Source of the DNA: Zygnema cylindricum
Lineage: Eukaryota; Streptophyta; Zygnematophyceae; Zygnematales; Zygnemataceae
Direction: 5' to 3'
Assembly: GCA_037447655.1 (NCBI GenBank)
Contig: JBBHKE010003173.1
Location: forward strand, 64,902 to 128,901
Length of the DNA: 64,000 nt
Position 1 is the stretch's first letter; each line of letters begins with the position of its first letter. The notes beneath the pieces were generated by a model. It was not told where the DNA came from. It saw nothing but the letters and a program-made list of their open reading frames with translations, and did not search any database. This document shows positions 25,228 to 38,700 of this stretch, in pieces. A program made the translations under genes and the position numbers.

Positions 25228-27480
25228 CAAGAAGAAAAACCATAAGAGATCGGGGATAAGTAAACCAGTTGAAAACGCGGACCGTAAAGGTGGAAAATAT
25301 CCTACCAAAGAGGATATATGCCACAAAGGCAGTAACCATCAACACGTTCAGATCTGATGCTTAAACATTATGCATGGTAAATGCACCATATCCTTTCATC
25401 AGATGTGATGTATTTAGCATGAATAGACAAGTGCAACAAAGTAATCCAAGAGTGACACTTTCAGACAAGGTAGGCAAGGAATGTTCAGGTAACCCGAATC
25501 CTAAGATCCGAGGAGACCACTAAGATATTATCACAGATCTAAGACGCAACATGCAATAGGTGGAATAAAGAACAGGATGAGCAGAAAGGATAGACAGGAC
25601 TAAAGATCAACAGCCTCGAATGTCATTTGACTTAAAAACAGATGTCTACGGGACAATTAAAGAATATAAGCTATAAAAAACACATGTTTGCATTAAGAAT
25701 TACGCGCCGATTAACTAGGCCACATATTACATGCATAAAGGAGATTCATACAAGATAAAATGCTTGAAAAACAAAGTACCTAACAACATCTGAGCATTGA
25801 CAGCCTTGGGCTGTTCTCATTGAAATAAAGAGCAAGTAAACTTTCACAGATTTCAGCTTTCATCCACATATTATGCTGAAGCAATTTAGCAAATATATAC
25901 ATACACATCCAAAAACATACTCAAACTAAATAAACATGCATACAAGGCATACCGCAAATGTACGAAAACAATTAGAAATGGATTATGTGGTTATCCCGTA
26001 CAACCTGCGCATTAAACTCGAAAAAACCGATTTATTCGCGTTTAGCGCTGGGTATCACATATTGCATTTGCATACCTCTCGCACTTTCTAAACATGATAT
26101 CAAAGCATAAACATAGACATTAACGCATGGTTAAGATATATAAAGACAAAAGTAGGTGCGAATACATTAGTTTGAAGATACAAACACAAACAGACATAAA
26201 ATGTGTAAATCTGATGACAAACATATAGACACCCATACATACATGTGACATATTCTTGAAATAGGCAAAAAACAAACAAAAAAACGGTCCTCTTCTTCCT
26301 GGCCGTACGGATTTCCATGCGTCACTGGGATACAGTAGACGACAAATAGGCCATATATACAAACAAAGTGAGCAAAAAGTTACACAAAAGCATGCTTTCT
26401 AGTTTCTGGTACCATCGGATGAACGGCTTCTATCGGTTTCCTTTGATGGTAAATCAAGAGTTATGGTGATGACCAAACCTGAATGGAGCCGTGTTAACAA
26501 ATTAACAGAAATGAATAAAAAAGAAAGACAAGAAAACCTGACAAAAACTAACTCATCAGTAACTACAGCGTTCAAACTGAAACTGGAAAAAAAAAGGAAA
26601 AAAAAAAAAAACAAAAAGGTGAAAGCCAACAGAAGTTTAATGATATCCACAAAAAGGTATAATAGGATTTTCAAAATAATAGACATAAACACAAAATACA
26701 GGCTTCGATATCGAATTTCAAAAAAAACATGACCAAACACAACCAAAAAGGTGCGTCAAAACAGGAAAAAGAAAACATGAACAGAAAGACGAAAATACCA
26801 GAGAAATTGACAGTTTTTTGAAACTGACAGATTGAAATTGCGGCCGGCAATTTCTCCACAAATAGAAACAGAAAAAACATTAATTGATGACAAACTGCGA
26901 CTTTCGAGAGGAAAAAAAATTTAGCAAAAGCAAAAAACTGGAGTGTCGGCACAGTACGGGGATGAATTATTTTTGTTCCTCAATTCAATGTTTCAAACAC
27001 ACATATGAGCCGAGCAACCGAAACACATCAACATCACATAGGGAAAAAAATAAAATCCAGAGAAAATACTTTAATTTCACATCCAAAATTTGATTATTCC
27101 TACCTGAATGCTTCCTCCGGAAGCAACCAAGGCTTCAATTGGAGAAAGAATTGCGTGGGAAGAAGTCGAGAGGTGAAGGACAGAAAGGAAAAGAATGAAA
27201 AAGTGAGAGAAACAATGGAACAAGTTACGACACTAACATTTAAGCCTCTCCAGCAGAGGTAGAAAGCTTGGTAAGACGAAACAGGTAGAGAGAGGGGAAA
27301 ACACGATGAAATAAACTTCAAAGAAAAATTTGCACCTTTCTCCTCCCTAAATGATTGGAGAGAGCGTTGGAGAAAGGTGGCACGGACAGCGAAGCAACGA
27401 CAAAGATTGAAATTAAAATGGACGCATTCGCACAGTGTGAACATTCGAAAAGCACAGAACTGTACGGTTGGCATCTAAAG
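25228..27480 (-). other. Probable 5' UTR exon and 1.9-kb leader intron of ClpD
   Basis: A good acceptor (TTCTTCTTGCAG) ends at about 25228, 64 bases upstream of the ClpD ATG. A good donor (CATTCAG, then GTAGGAATAA) lies at 27104/27103 below a pyrimidine-rich stretch at 27104-27480 that looks like a leader. I infer a leader intron of about 1.87 kb. The interior is AT-rich with AAAAAGG runs near 26585-26620 and no gene. Transcript data would settle it. Confidence 0.45.
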
Positions 27481-27489
27481 CAGGCCACG

Positions 27490-29230
27490 AGGCAGATCGT
27501 AACCGGTCGCAGAATTGTTGCTGTGTTGTCGCAACATCGCTTAGTAATTGCAGATTAAACTGCATTCGTCGCAAGGAGGTCGCAAACAAAGTAATCGCAC
27601 TGTCGTATGGAAGGTGGAGGTATACGATTGGTAATTAGAAAAGTGAATCGGTTGTCAGGGCTGAAATATTGGACACTCTGGCCGCATCTGATTGCTTGTT
27701 ACATTTGAAATTAAAATAAGAAAGTTTGGGAAGGCTGGGATGTCGACACGTTGATCTGGCCGCGTGGATCGCATAGGGATTTGAGTATACAGGCGGCATG
27801 TCTGCTTTTGCTGACGGGTTTTGAGAAACCGGTAAGCTACGTGGCAAGACAACCTGCGGTCGCGGAAAGTACCGGAGGTGGATACGGGATTTTCCAAAGA
27901 CTTGCCTCGAATCTGAACTTTCTGCGTGTTTAAATTTCAGGATACATGGAACACCGTTTATGTACGAATTGACACAATTCCAGCAAACCACAGTCAAAAG
28001 TCTGACTTTTCCATCATTATTGAACCTAACGACGCATGGAACGCGTGTTATTGGTGGAGCCACGTAAGCACTTGGTGCATGCACCAGACAATTTTCGGTA
28101 CAAATTCACTAGATTGCTCTTGCGTAACTAGCCGCCCTTGAAAAACATTTAATAATTAATACCAACTACATTCCATTTCACTCCAGGGCCATTTGAAATC
28201 CAAGTTTGTAAGAAAGCTCCAAAAACGACCGCGATGACCATTCAAGTCACGTGGCTATAAAATTAGATCGAAACCGTTGATTTCAAGATCCAGCCTGTGA
28301 TTGGTAGGCATTAGGTAGGTGAAGTAAAGGACTACCAATAGAAACGCCTCATGATAACCACGTGAATAGCTTCCTCCGGAAAAGTGGATCTCATCTGACA
28401 CCAAAGATATTTCTGATTTTCATTCCGCTACAGTACAGCTGCCGGCAGCTCCTCCAACCTGCCGACCAACGGTTATCACAAACTCACTTATTTTTCTGGA
28501 GGCGTTACGCGTTGTAGACATCGCTTTTAAGCCTCTTATCGCTTTGTAAATGGGATCGCAAATCCAAATCGGACGAGATCACAGTTGTTTCGTTTTTTTT
28601 TTCGGGCAGAAGCTGTCCGTACATTCTAGTCCTCGGTACAGTACTCACAAATGTACTTTTAAGTGGTAATCAGCTACAGTAATCACCATATCGGGCGAGA
28701 GTCACCAATTCGACAAAGCGGGAGCTAAGCAAAAACGGGAGCTCCAGCTGCCTTTTTACAAATAATACGGTCCAGCCAATCGGTTTCTTTCCCACGTGAA
28801 CATATAGATGCTCCACACGTCCCGAAGAAGCATACGTGTCAGTTAGGTGCAAATGGTTTCCCGCCAAACAGTTGCACCTCGTGGCTAACTGCCTGACTTA
28901 GAACTCTCTCGTACGGCAGCCACGCGCTCTGGCTCGCCTTGCGTAAACAAACATACGCCAACAGGCGCGACATACCGCACATGCCGTGCATGATGCATCA
29001 CAGCCGCTACGATTCAAGAAAACGGCGCTAACACTTGGCCACTTGCATAGTTACCGCTTCGATGGGGCCGATACCCGCTAAAGCAGAATACCGGCCGATG
29101 TTTCCACTGCAGCCTATCTAAATTCAAGACAAATGGACGATACGGTTGCAGGTACTGATACTGTACTATGACGCGGAACGATGTTATTTTGCCCGTAATA
29201 CACGCCACCGCGTACTCTAGAGAGATATAG
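27490..29230. other. Intergenic DNA, upstream of ClpD
   Basis: Open stretches up to 149 codons occur (27635-28084, minus) but lack any recognisable motif and have poor composition. The part near 27.5-27.6 kb is likely ClpD promoter. Nothing else was found. Confidence 0.45.
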
Positions 29231-29238
29231 CTCGTCAT

Positions 29239-30444
29239 CAGAGGTCGCAAAAGTCAAAATTTTACATAACCGAAACTGACAGTTTTTTTTTTCAAAATCT
29301 GAGTAACCGACGTCCGACCAGGTTATGTCACGCTCCAAAATTGTTAACCGTTAACCGACCGGCGTTTACGAAAATAAAAGTTAACCGAAACTCGATTTCT
29401 CGCGACTAACCGTGCCCGCCCGTAACCGAAAAAGTACAAAATTAATTAATGTGCAACGTATGAATAAGCCAATAATTACGATTTGTCGCGTTCCCTAAGA
29501 TTAGTGTTTACTACCATGTCAGATTTGCGACGCTTTGTCGCGTTCCCTAAGATTTGTGAAATGAATAGTGCTACTACTCCGCGAATCGTTATTAGTGTCA
29601 AAGTCACTAATTTGGGTTCTTAAAATTTTGATTTTTTTCCTCAAATAGGATACATGATTTTAATTTTTCCTTGACGTTAATTAAGGTACCGTACAAAATA
29701 GAGTAAACAATGAAAGTACAATAAGATCTAAATAGTGTTGTGTACGGTCAATGTCAGACCGTACATAATGTACCTTTCAAGTGAAAATTTTACAAAAAAT
29801 GAATTAAATCAGACGCGCATGCATAGGAATGTGCGCTCAAAAAATGGGATTAGTTGGGCACGTAAATTAGTCTGACATGTACGGATATTTAAATTTCACG
29901 ACGGCGTACGATTTCCAATATTTTGTACGTATACATATATTAATGTAAATAATCGTAAGGCGAATATTCCATTTTTGCTCTCCCAAATTAGCATAATGCC
30001 GAAATTAGAATACACCTTTAAAAAAAAAAAAAACAAATTCTTAATTAACATCAATTACGGTAAATTTTCTTCAACACTATTTAAACTTTGACACTAATAA
30101 CGATTCGCGGTGTACCGTGTCAGATATGCGACGCTTTGTCGCGTTCCCTAAGATTTGCGAAATGAAGTGTTACTACCGTGTCAGATTTGCGACGCTAATC
30201 ATGATGTCACTTACTTCCACGATACCAAAGAGTACAAATTACAATAATGTTGGATTGTATGGACAGTACAAAATTTTCATTTTTTTTGGTTAACCGACCG
30301 TAACCGACCATTTTTTTTTTCTGGTGAATCAACCGACCGCAACCGCCCGGCCCCCAAAAATTGGCAACCGAATCCGTTCCGGATCCGGCGCGGGCGGTCG
30401 GTTGACGGTCGGTCACGGTTTCGGTTGACCGTTTGCGACCTCTG
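29239..30444. mobile_element. hAT-like element (ends CAGAGGTCGCAAA), interrupted by a MITE
   Basis: The left end CAGAGGTCGCAAAAGTC and right end GACCGTTTGCGACCTCTG are inverted and of the CAG-GG-GCAA type seen in hAT elements. Subterminal regions repeat ACCGACCG/GGTCGGT and AACCGAAAC many times. The interior has about 66-bp tandem units (TTTGCGACGCTTTGTCGCG, CCTAAGATTTG) on both sides of the inserted family A MITE. No 8-bp target duplication could be read, so the exact ends are uncertain. Confidence 0.55.
29577..30112. mobile_element. MITE family A, copy 2 (reverse orientation)
   Basis: A 536-bp element flanked by TA (29575-29576, 30113-30114). It is the reverse complement of the element at 10044-10581, with similar length and ends (left CTCCGCGAATCGTTATTAG, one change). 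It is inserted into the tandem units of the surrounding hAT-like element, so it is the younger insertion. Confidence 0.82.
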
Positions 30445-31946
30445 GAATTGACTATTATGATGCCGTAATATTGGATCGGTTTTTGGAAGTCAAAAAGTAA
30501 AAGGTAGTCAACACTGTTTCCCGTCAGAGTGTCCAGGTCTTACTGACTCTAAACACGTGTGAACTTGTACATTTTTTTTCCATCACAGCTTGACGAAGTA
30601 GTAGAAGAGAGAGAGGGACAGAGGAAGGAGGTGGGTTTGAGGAGTAGAAGAGAGGGACGATGCCCGGGGAAGGTCAAAAATCAAGTTACATATCACAGCT
30701 CTAAGGTCAACTTTTCTTTTTCCTTTTGTTTCGTCACACGGAAAACTTCAGTCCAATGTGCAATAAGGAAACGGAGGGTTTACTCCATACAGTGTCAAGC
30801 TCAATTTGATTGCGACTTTAAATTAAGTTGCGCAATATCAGAAAATAAGAATCCGAAAAGTTAGAAAAGAACCTTGAATATTAATTTCTGTCATTGGGAA
30901 TTCTTGATTCAACATAAGAGGTTCGCGTCACAAGAAAAAACAAATGCAATTCAACGAAAAGCATACTGTTTCAAAAATAAAAATCAGGGGAAAAACAATC
31001 GGGAACTCGTCAATTGAATATCAACCTCCAAACTTTCTCTTTGCTTTTAACATGAGAATGTCCAGCTTTAGCTCTCTGTACATACCACAAACAAACCTAC
31101 ATGATGTTTTACAGAACCTTAGATTAACCATTAACTTGAGCCCAACAATGTCTGGGGACAATTGAGAACATAGGTGATTACTCCATACTGTACGCATGTT
31201 ACATATGTGGTTACTACATGCTGCAGGCATAAATATACGGTACAATACGCATAACATGGCGTAGCCACATGCAACAAACCTTTCCAAACATTCACCCAAG
31301 CCACATTATAGTGAAACATGGCAGCCAGCTGTTATTTGCATTCAGAATTTCAAAAGTGATAATACAAATTGTTACCACATTTATTGTGCTGTCTCGTCTC
31401 TTGCAACATTTACAAAAAACATTTTTTTCTAAATATGTTAAGGCAGGCTAACCAAATTCTCCACGGACTTTAGAAAGGAAGAAAGCAAGAAAGAAAGAGA
31501 GCTGAATAACTGGCTACAAGCAATCTAGGTACATACTTGACTCTCATGACATGGCAATATGGCCAACCATAATAAAACATTAACAAGTCCACTCACTCAA
31601 CGATAGACTAGCGGTGCTTTTTCCTAGATGTTCTAACATGATTCAACTACTTCAATTCTACTTCAACAGGCTAATCTTTCAACAAGCTCCTAACCTGCGC
31701 TAAGACACAAAGAATATCGTTCCCCAAAAATAAATATCGTTCCCCAAAAATAAATTGATGCAAGTAAATTCAATTCCGATGCTTTTAATATTTCCGTCTA
31801 TTGCCGTTCATCATTCACGCAGTAGTGGCAAATAAAGCCTTGGTTGATTCTCTTGCTTGACACCTCCGTCTCTCCTAGTAGTTTTGCGAAGCACTCGCAT
31901 TGTTGTTTTTCGCTTCTTTCCTATATTGTCCTTTAGCAGGATCAAC
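30445..31946. other. Spacer downstream of the AIG1-like gene
   Basis: No gene is recognised. A short direct duplication of ATATCGTTCCCCAAAAATAA lies at about 31713-31752. The 30590-30680 stretch resembles an exon after a pyrimidine-rich acceptor but matches nothing. Confidence 0.45.
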
Positions 31947-33751
31947 CTACTTGTGTCTACCACGTCGACCGTTGATTGTGAGACGGGGATACTCCCTAGC
32001 AGCTATGCGACTTCCAGCTTTAAAAAACAGGAACATGCCCCCGAGCCCACTGAGGGCAACCATAATGAAACCTTCTGGCTGTGGGAGATCGTTCAAAAAG
32101 GGGTAAGGATAGGCCTGGAGCATACAACAAAACAATTTCAGTGCAAAGTAGATCGTGAATCGTTTGTAGAGCAAAGAAACTACAAGTGTGGGATTAATAT
32201 TTGTTTTATTGATTCTAAATCAGTTTTGAATGGCGTGGCTGGTTGTGAACTGTTTCAAAAATTAGCTTTAAGAAATAAACAAACAGTAATATTAACGTTA
32301 TTTTGTAGTCAGAGGGCCAAAAAAAAAAAGCCGGCAATGAATGAGTGTTATTAACACTAATAGCGATTCAAGGAGTAACTACCACTTGCATGAGAAGATC
32401 AGCTGTAATCGCCCTGAGTGACATGGCAAAACTACTTCCCTTTCTTTTTAGATATAGACATGGACAAAACAAAAACTATTGAGAGGATATTAAGAAGTTT
32501 GTACCTTGCTCGCTACACGAACAAAATGAATCCACGCCACATAGGCAACGGCAATAGTCATGCAAATCTCGAAGGCCCTCTGCCTGCAAACCCAATCCCA
32601 GTTTCAGTTGGAGTAAGCAATGTCATACTATAAAACAGTTAAATACTGGGCAATCTATATACAATTACATTATTGGTCAAGGTATTCTGCCTTTGGATCA
32701 GTTATAGTTCTCCACCCTTACATCTTGAAAAAAAAAAAAAAACCACAAAGTATATAATTCCTCAAGGAAACGTGTTGTTTCTATATTTAGGAAAGTATTT
32801 GTGAACTAATGAACCAATTATAAGTCATGCGACTACAATTATTCTTAACGAGGAGCTTTTCCAGAAGTATTGTACATTTCAAAAGAATGCAAGACACATC
32901 TGCAATCCATCCGACAAAAACAGGTAAAAGAAGCGAACCTGAAACTACGTTGCGCGACAATGATGTCGATCCATGAGAGACCAACAGTCATTGCGTGTTC
33001 AAGGAGAGCAAGCCATGCCGGTCTTGTCACAAGCCTGGAATATGCCCCACACCAAATTTTAGAGAAACACAGTAATTGAAGGGCCAATGATGTGTGTTAA
33101 CTGCACCACAAACACTGGCCATCATTGATAAACAGGCTCGGCAAAATAAAAAACGACCTTGTACTCTCATGGATATGGCAGGATACATACGGATGATCCT
33201 CAACAGGGGCGTTTGAGAGCCGTAAAAGGATGTAAAAAATGCAAATGACATTGGCATGCCCAAAAATTGCAGAGGAGAAGTCGTCCGCAAGTTCATCCAA
33301 TCGCTTAACCTGTCCACACTTCAAAATCTTGTTAAAAGAGACAAATAACATAATCCTAACACAAAAAAATGTTTCATTCATTGAAGGTTCATAGAAATTA
33401 GCATGTCAAGGCCAAATCGCTCCCAAAAAACAGTTTTTGAAGGAGTGAAAACGAAGCTGATTTATATTAAATTGCAACACTACGGATGCATCATCCCACT
33501 TCAAGTTGTCTGAAGAAGTTAGGCTGCTATTTCACAAATAAGAGGGCGGTAAAGGAGAAACTTACATCAGGAAAGAGATGTGAAAGAAGAGACAAAAATA
33601 GAGCAACAAATTGTCCAAGAAATCCCCAAAATGAAAGGAACTGCACAACAATACAACAGAGAGACATGTAGAGCTTATAATAAATAGTGATAATGTTTGT
33701 TGTGAGCCCAACGGAGCTGACCACTGGCCACCAGATTTCACAATTGGATGA
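31947..33751 (-). CDS. FAR-17a/AIG1-like multi-pass membrane hydrolase (5' end unresolved)
   Basis: Five exons support it: about 33566-33751, 33191-33309, 32939-33034, 32505-32583, 31947-32114; phases close, giving about 215 residues. The C-terminal half follows the AIG1/ADTRP family: WLALLEHAMTVGLSWIDI (His equivalent to the catalytic His), AYVAWIHFVRVASK, then AYPYPFLNDLPQPEG. The last exon ends in a basic tail, RRGRHK. The segment GLTTNIITIYY would hold the Thr nucleophile. Family members are threonine hydrolases of branched fatty-acid esters in the ER membrane (established in animals; the plant role is less clear). Human AIG1 has about 245 residues, so roughly 30-40 N-terminal residues are missing from this model. 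Candidate upstream exons lie between 33860 and 34620 but reading frames there are ambiguous. The first exon's acceptor (TAG at 33752) is my choice, not certain. Confidence 0.72.
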
Positions 33752-35653
33752 CTACCCTGCGTGGAGAGGCTTTGATAGCAGCAGCTGTGTAGCCAGGTTA
33801 CTCCACATGTGACTTCAAATTGCACAAGCAAGATTTTTTGAAGCAAATTCTCACTTGTGGTTGGGTGCTTTAGGTGACAAGCACACAATGCTGTCATCTG
33901 CTCGCTTAGATGCTCCATCAAAAACATTGCAAATCTAAAGTAAAAACTTCTTTGGAATGAAGTTTGATCACATTCACATTTGAACAGATGATCTGCCAAA
34001 CGCCAAAACCAAAAAGCTCCTCAATAATTGCATACCTTGGAATAATGGCCGATGCCCGCTGCTGAAGAATACTTGGCAGAGGCTTTAACATGCCAGCAAA
34101 GTCCATAAAGGAACCTGTAGAACCTCCCAACACAGCAGGCAATAATAAACATAGAAAGTTAAGCTCCTGACCAAAGAGGCCAGCTCCAGCACTAGCTTCC
34201 ATGCCAGCTCCAAAGTGTGGACAGACATCGATATCCAATTAAGCCATTGGAAAATAAAAATAAATATTCCTCGATGTTTGAGGATTAAAAAGACTTTCAA
34301 TACAGCGAGCAAATCGAATCACCAAGTTGTGTAGCCATGTCGGTAATGCAAGAACCTAAAATTAAAGTACACTCAAGCTGCATCAAGAATTGTCGCAGAA
34401 CATCCGACTGTAACTTTCTTGCATAAACTGAAAAGATGTCTCATTCACCATAATCATGAAAAGTTCTTTAAAAGCTACGTAGAAGTTTAGCAGGCATTCG
34501 TTTCTCACACCGAAACCTTCCATCGGCCACTTTTTTTCCACCTGCTGATTCTTACAAACTACTTAAAGATCCGCAGTTCACCGACTCGTATAAACACTCA
34601 CATGAGGAAGGAGAGCATGTGAAAGACAAATTGTCGGCTGCATCCGTTTTGCCCTTTCCGAGCCTGCTGTGGTTCTTTATCAGAAGGAAACACAGCCCCT
34701 TGTACGCTGGTGACACGACCCTTGCTAACCATTGCCAAAAGGAGAGAAAAAACGGCCGACCATTCGTGATCCTCCTATTGGTAGGAAGCGATTTTCATTG
34801 GCAAGTTCTGTAATAATTGATTGCATGGACAGCACAAACCTCCCGCCACTGCTGTTCATCAATCTTCCAGCAGAGTATGGTTTCAAGTAAAATTATATTT
34901 CGCTGTTCATCTGGCACAAGCTTGGCAGATCAGTTTTCGGAAAATTTTCAGATTGCAACTCCGAACTGCTGTTCATCTGCACTCTTAACTCTTCACTCGT
35001 CACTCTTAACTGTTTCTTTGTCTGCTCATGTCTATGACAAGATGTGTATCGCAAGAGGCTCCGATGTACAAAGTCGAACAATATGAATGTTTTTCTGCTT
35101 CATAAAAAATTGACTTTGCAAAGACAGTTGTAAGCTAAATCTCTTTTCCTCGCCTTTCCAGCATTGTCTCTATTTTCCTTCATACGGAAGAAGAAGGTCT
35201 TGTCGCGCTTCTTTGATAACGTCAGCGGAGAATCTTTGGTACATGAACGGTGCTTTATGGTACGAAAAGATTTAAACTGTACAGTACGATAGTACGGTAG
35301 GTAGTCCTACTACAGTCCCCTGGAACCTCCGACTGTCCTGCTTAACTGTATTTGTGTTGTCAATACATGGGACCGTACCCTAACTGTATTGAGTTATTGA
35401 CTCTTTATGTCGGTGAATTCAAGCATTTCAAAGCTATTCCGACGATCAATCTGTTGCTGCTTCGACATACTTGTACACAATACACCCGGTTGTACATTAT
35501 TCGTACACTAAAGACAGTAAAGGACAGCCTAGTAGCCTACCGTCCTACCGATGTACCTTAAGAGTGCACAATACTGAAATTTAGTATTTCGTACGCGTAT
35601 GATACTTAAATTACGAAAATTTTGTGAAGAGCTTTTGTGTGAAGATTTTGTGG
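33752..35653. promoter_or_regulatory. 5' part of AIG1-like gene and shared divergent promoter region
   Basis: The lower part probably contains the missing first exon or exons of the AIG1-like gene (minus). The rest, to 35653, separates it from PYM (plus), so the two genes diverge. CTGTTCATC recurs at 34853, 34903 and 34971. No core promoter element can be assigned by eye. Confidence 0.35.
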
Positions 35654-35657
35654 GCTC

Positions 35658-35709
<52 letters not shown>
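35654..35709. repeat. CT microsatellite in the PYM leader
   Basis: An almost pure CT repeat of about 55 bases ends only 8 bases before the PYM start codon. It is therefore probably in the 5' UTR. CT-rich leaders are common in plants, but direct abutment on the start codon is notable. Confidence 0.9.
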
Positions 35710-35710
<1 letters not shown>

Positions 35711-35717
35711 TCGTTCT

Positions 35718-38700
35718 ATGGAGAACAGCAGTTCGAATGGTTCCGGTGAACGTGTTTTGCCGGCGTCCCGAAGACCGGATGGAACTTTTCGAAAGGAAGT
35801 TAGAATTCGAGCCGGATACATTCCGCAGGACGAGGTCGCCCTATACGAAGCCAAAGGATCTCGGGTATGTCTGTTAATCAATTGTTTTGTTCCGTATTCT
35901 ATGTAAAATGGCTGGTTATGCTTACAGTTTGTTAACTTTCCTTTTGGATTACCGGTGCGTTACAGTAAAAATCTTGTTACTCTGTTTATTTTGTCAATAT
36001 GTGTGGAGGAGGGGAGGGATTTTCTTGCATAATTGATTTCTGTTTTGTTGTGTGTCTCGATTGAGTCATTTTTAGGTTTGAAGTTTTTTAAGTTTCATTC
36101 CAAGTCTTTGAAGAGTGTTAATGTAGTAAAGCTATATTATTTTAGGGTTGAGTTCAATAGATAGAGTCCAGAATGGAAAATTGTGTCTGTGCTTTTTTAC
36201 AGTCATGGTTTTTTTGGGGTTAAGAGGGTGTTTAAAATTGTCGTTTTTTGAGATTGTTGGTTTCAACAAAGCCGAGGGACTAAGATTCACAGAACTCTAG
36301 TAATATGTTAATACGGGATTAAAGTAAAAGGTTTCATTGTCTTAAAATAATGAATCTGTTTTGGTGGTGTTTAGTTTTGCAGCATGAGTTACTTTGTTTG
36401 TCGGTTTTTGGAGCATGTTGGTAATGTGGCTCCAAAACTTGAACTGGCGATTTTTTGGGCAAGGGGATGATGGAAACAGCCCCGAAATTCTGGTCCAGTT
36501 TTGCCTCCTGGAGTGGATCCAGAGATGGCTGCACAAATGAATGCAAAAAGTCGAGCAGCTCGAAAGAATGAAAAACGAAAAGAGAAAAAGGTGAGACAAA
36601 AGAGAAAGGCTGAGAGCACATTATAGGTTAATTACACATGCGTGATTACTGGCCGGTAGTTATTATAGTAATTGTCCGCAAAAATGTACGATTCATACAG
36701 CTTCTGTACGATTTTTTCTGCAATTACTTGCCAGTAAGGCCAGTAATCGCGTATGTGTAATTAACCTATTACAGAAATGATGGGTATGCTTCTCATTGAA
36801 ATTTATTGCAGCCTGGGCAATGGTGATGAAGTCAAGCATGGAATGTATTATTTTGACATCACTAAAAAATATATTACCATATATATATATCACTATATCA
36901 CTATATCACTATAATATATATATTTCATAGCGATATAGTGCTATAGTGATATGGTGATATATAAAGTGATTTACATATATCACCATATATGCTACTATAT
37001 CACTATAGGTATAATTTGACAATCACTCCCAAAATTCCCAAAAAGGCAGGTCCGATTTTTATCATACTTTGTCTGAATTAGGGTTGAGGTTTCCTGTGCA
37101 GGCATCAGTTCCTGTAACGGCAAGTGAGGAAGCTCCAAAACAAGGAAGGATGGAGGAAATAGCAAGAAGTATTGTGGAGGAAAGTATGGCAAGTCTTCAG
37201 TTGTCGGCCCGGGAAACCTCAGGGGCCGTGCCAGTTAGGTCAGCTGAAATAGAGGAGAAGAGCTCTACAACGAGGAGTGGGACGGACGGAGAGAGTGGGA
37301 GTTCGAAGGTAGAGTTGGAAAAGAAAATCCGGGCTTTGCGGAAGAAGGTGAGATATTTTTTCGTCATTCCTTCATGAGGCCATGGGAAACCAGGTTAAAA
37401 GAATAACAAAGCTTTGCTGCTGTGCTGGTGGCTGGTTTCAAAGAAGATAGTGTGGATTTTTGAAAGCTGAACTGGAGAGAGGGGGAGAGGGAGGGGGATG
37501 GGGAGGGGGAGGGAGAAGGGGGAGAGGCAGGGGGAGTGGGAGAGGGAGAGGGAGAGATTTCGTGTTAGAGACAGCTAATTGTACTTCATATCTTCTCAAA
37601 TTAACCTTTTAAACAACCGCAGAACAGATTTATTCTGCATAACTTGAGAAAGACATGCATGCTTATAATAAGCTAGCTAGAGAAATGTGGAAATGAATAG
37701 AAAAGTGTTTATGGCTTAAGTTTCATAAAAAGTGTTCTTCATGGAAGAGTTTTTCATAAAAGAGTTATAGCACAAGTTACAACACAAGTGAATAGAAAAG
37801 GGTCATGACACAAGTTCCATGGAAGCAATTCACAACATTTGAAAAGAAAAGGAATTCAGGATAAGTCATGTTGTGCATACTTGTACGGAGTATTTACCGT
37901 GTGTAACACTGATGCATAACATGGCTCTCTCTTCCCCCCCTCTCTCTCTCCCTGTCTCTCTCCCTCGCTCTCCTTGTCTCCCTCTCTCCCTCTCTCCCTC
38001 ACTCTCTCTCCCTCTCTCTCCCTCTTTCCCTTTCTCTTGCTCCATCTCTCTCTCTCTCCCTCTTGCTCTCGCTCTTTCCCTTTCTCTTGCTCCCTCTCTC
38101 TCTCTCTCTCCCCCCCCTCTCTCTCCCTCAACCAACTGCACTCGTACTTGCAATATTTACATTCAGCGTCATTGTGCATTTTTAACGTATACAAATTTTC
38201 ATCTATTTGACGACAGGTGCCTTTTTTAAAACTTTTTTGCGGCTATTTCTTTGCAACATTTTACTTCCAACATTTGTGTCTAGACGGGATAACTTTTCAA
38301 AGTCAAATTGTTTTATTTGTAACCAACAGGGCATGTATTTTTGGAGATTGTGGTTGTTTCATATGTGGAATTATGGAACTCTTTCGAGTTTTTTCTTTTT
38401 GATAAACCTAGGTCCAGAAGATGCCTACTTAGAGCAAAAAGAAAAGAAATACATTCATAAATAAAAAATCAAAGTTATGGAAAGCAGAAAAAACCATGTT
38501 TTCTGGACAAGGTATGTTTAAATTGCAGCGCATGGTGTGGCAACGAGCAATGTATTTTGAATATATATGGCGTAACGAACAAGTCTATGAAGAAACTACT
38601 CAATTTAAAGTCTTGTATCAAGAGTTATGAGGCGGTGTGTTGCTTAGAGATCAGATCAGATCCAATTCTGGGTGATCAAAAGATTGACCAAATTGAGAAA

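Noticed and set aside
27635-28084. 149-codon minus-strand stretch
   Set aside because: No recognisable motif, no splice partners, composition like the surrounding non-coding DNA.
37856-38229. 95-118-codon stretches on both strands of the CT repeat
   Set aside because: Pure simple-repeat translation (Arg/Glu or Ser/Leu) within PYM intron 3.
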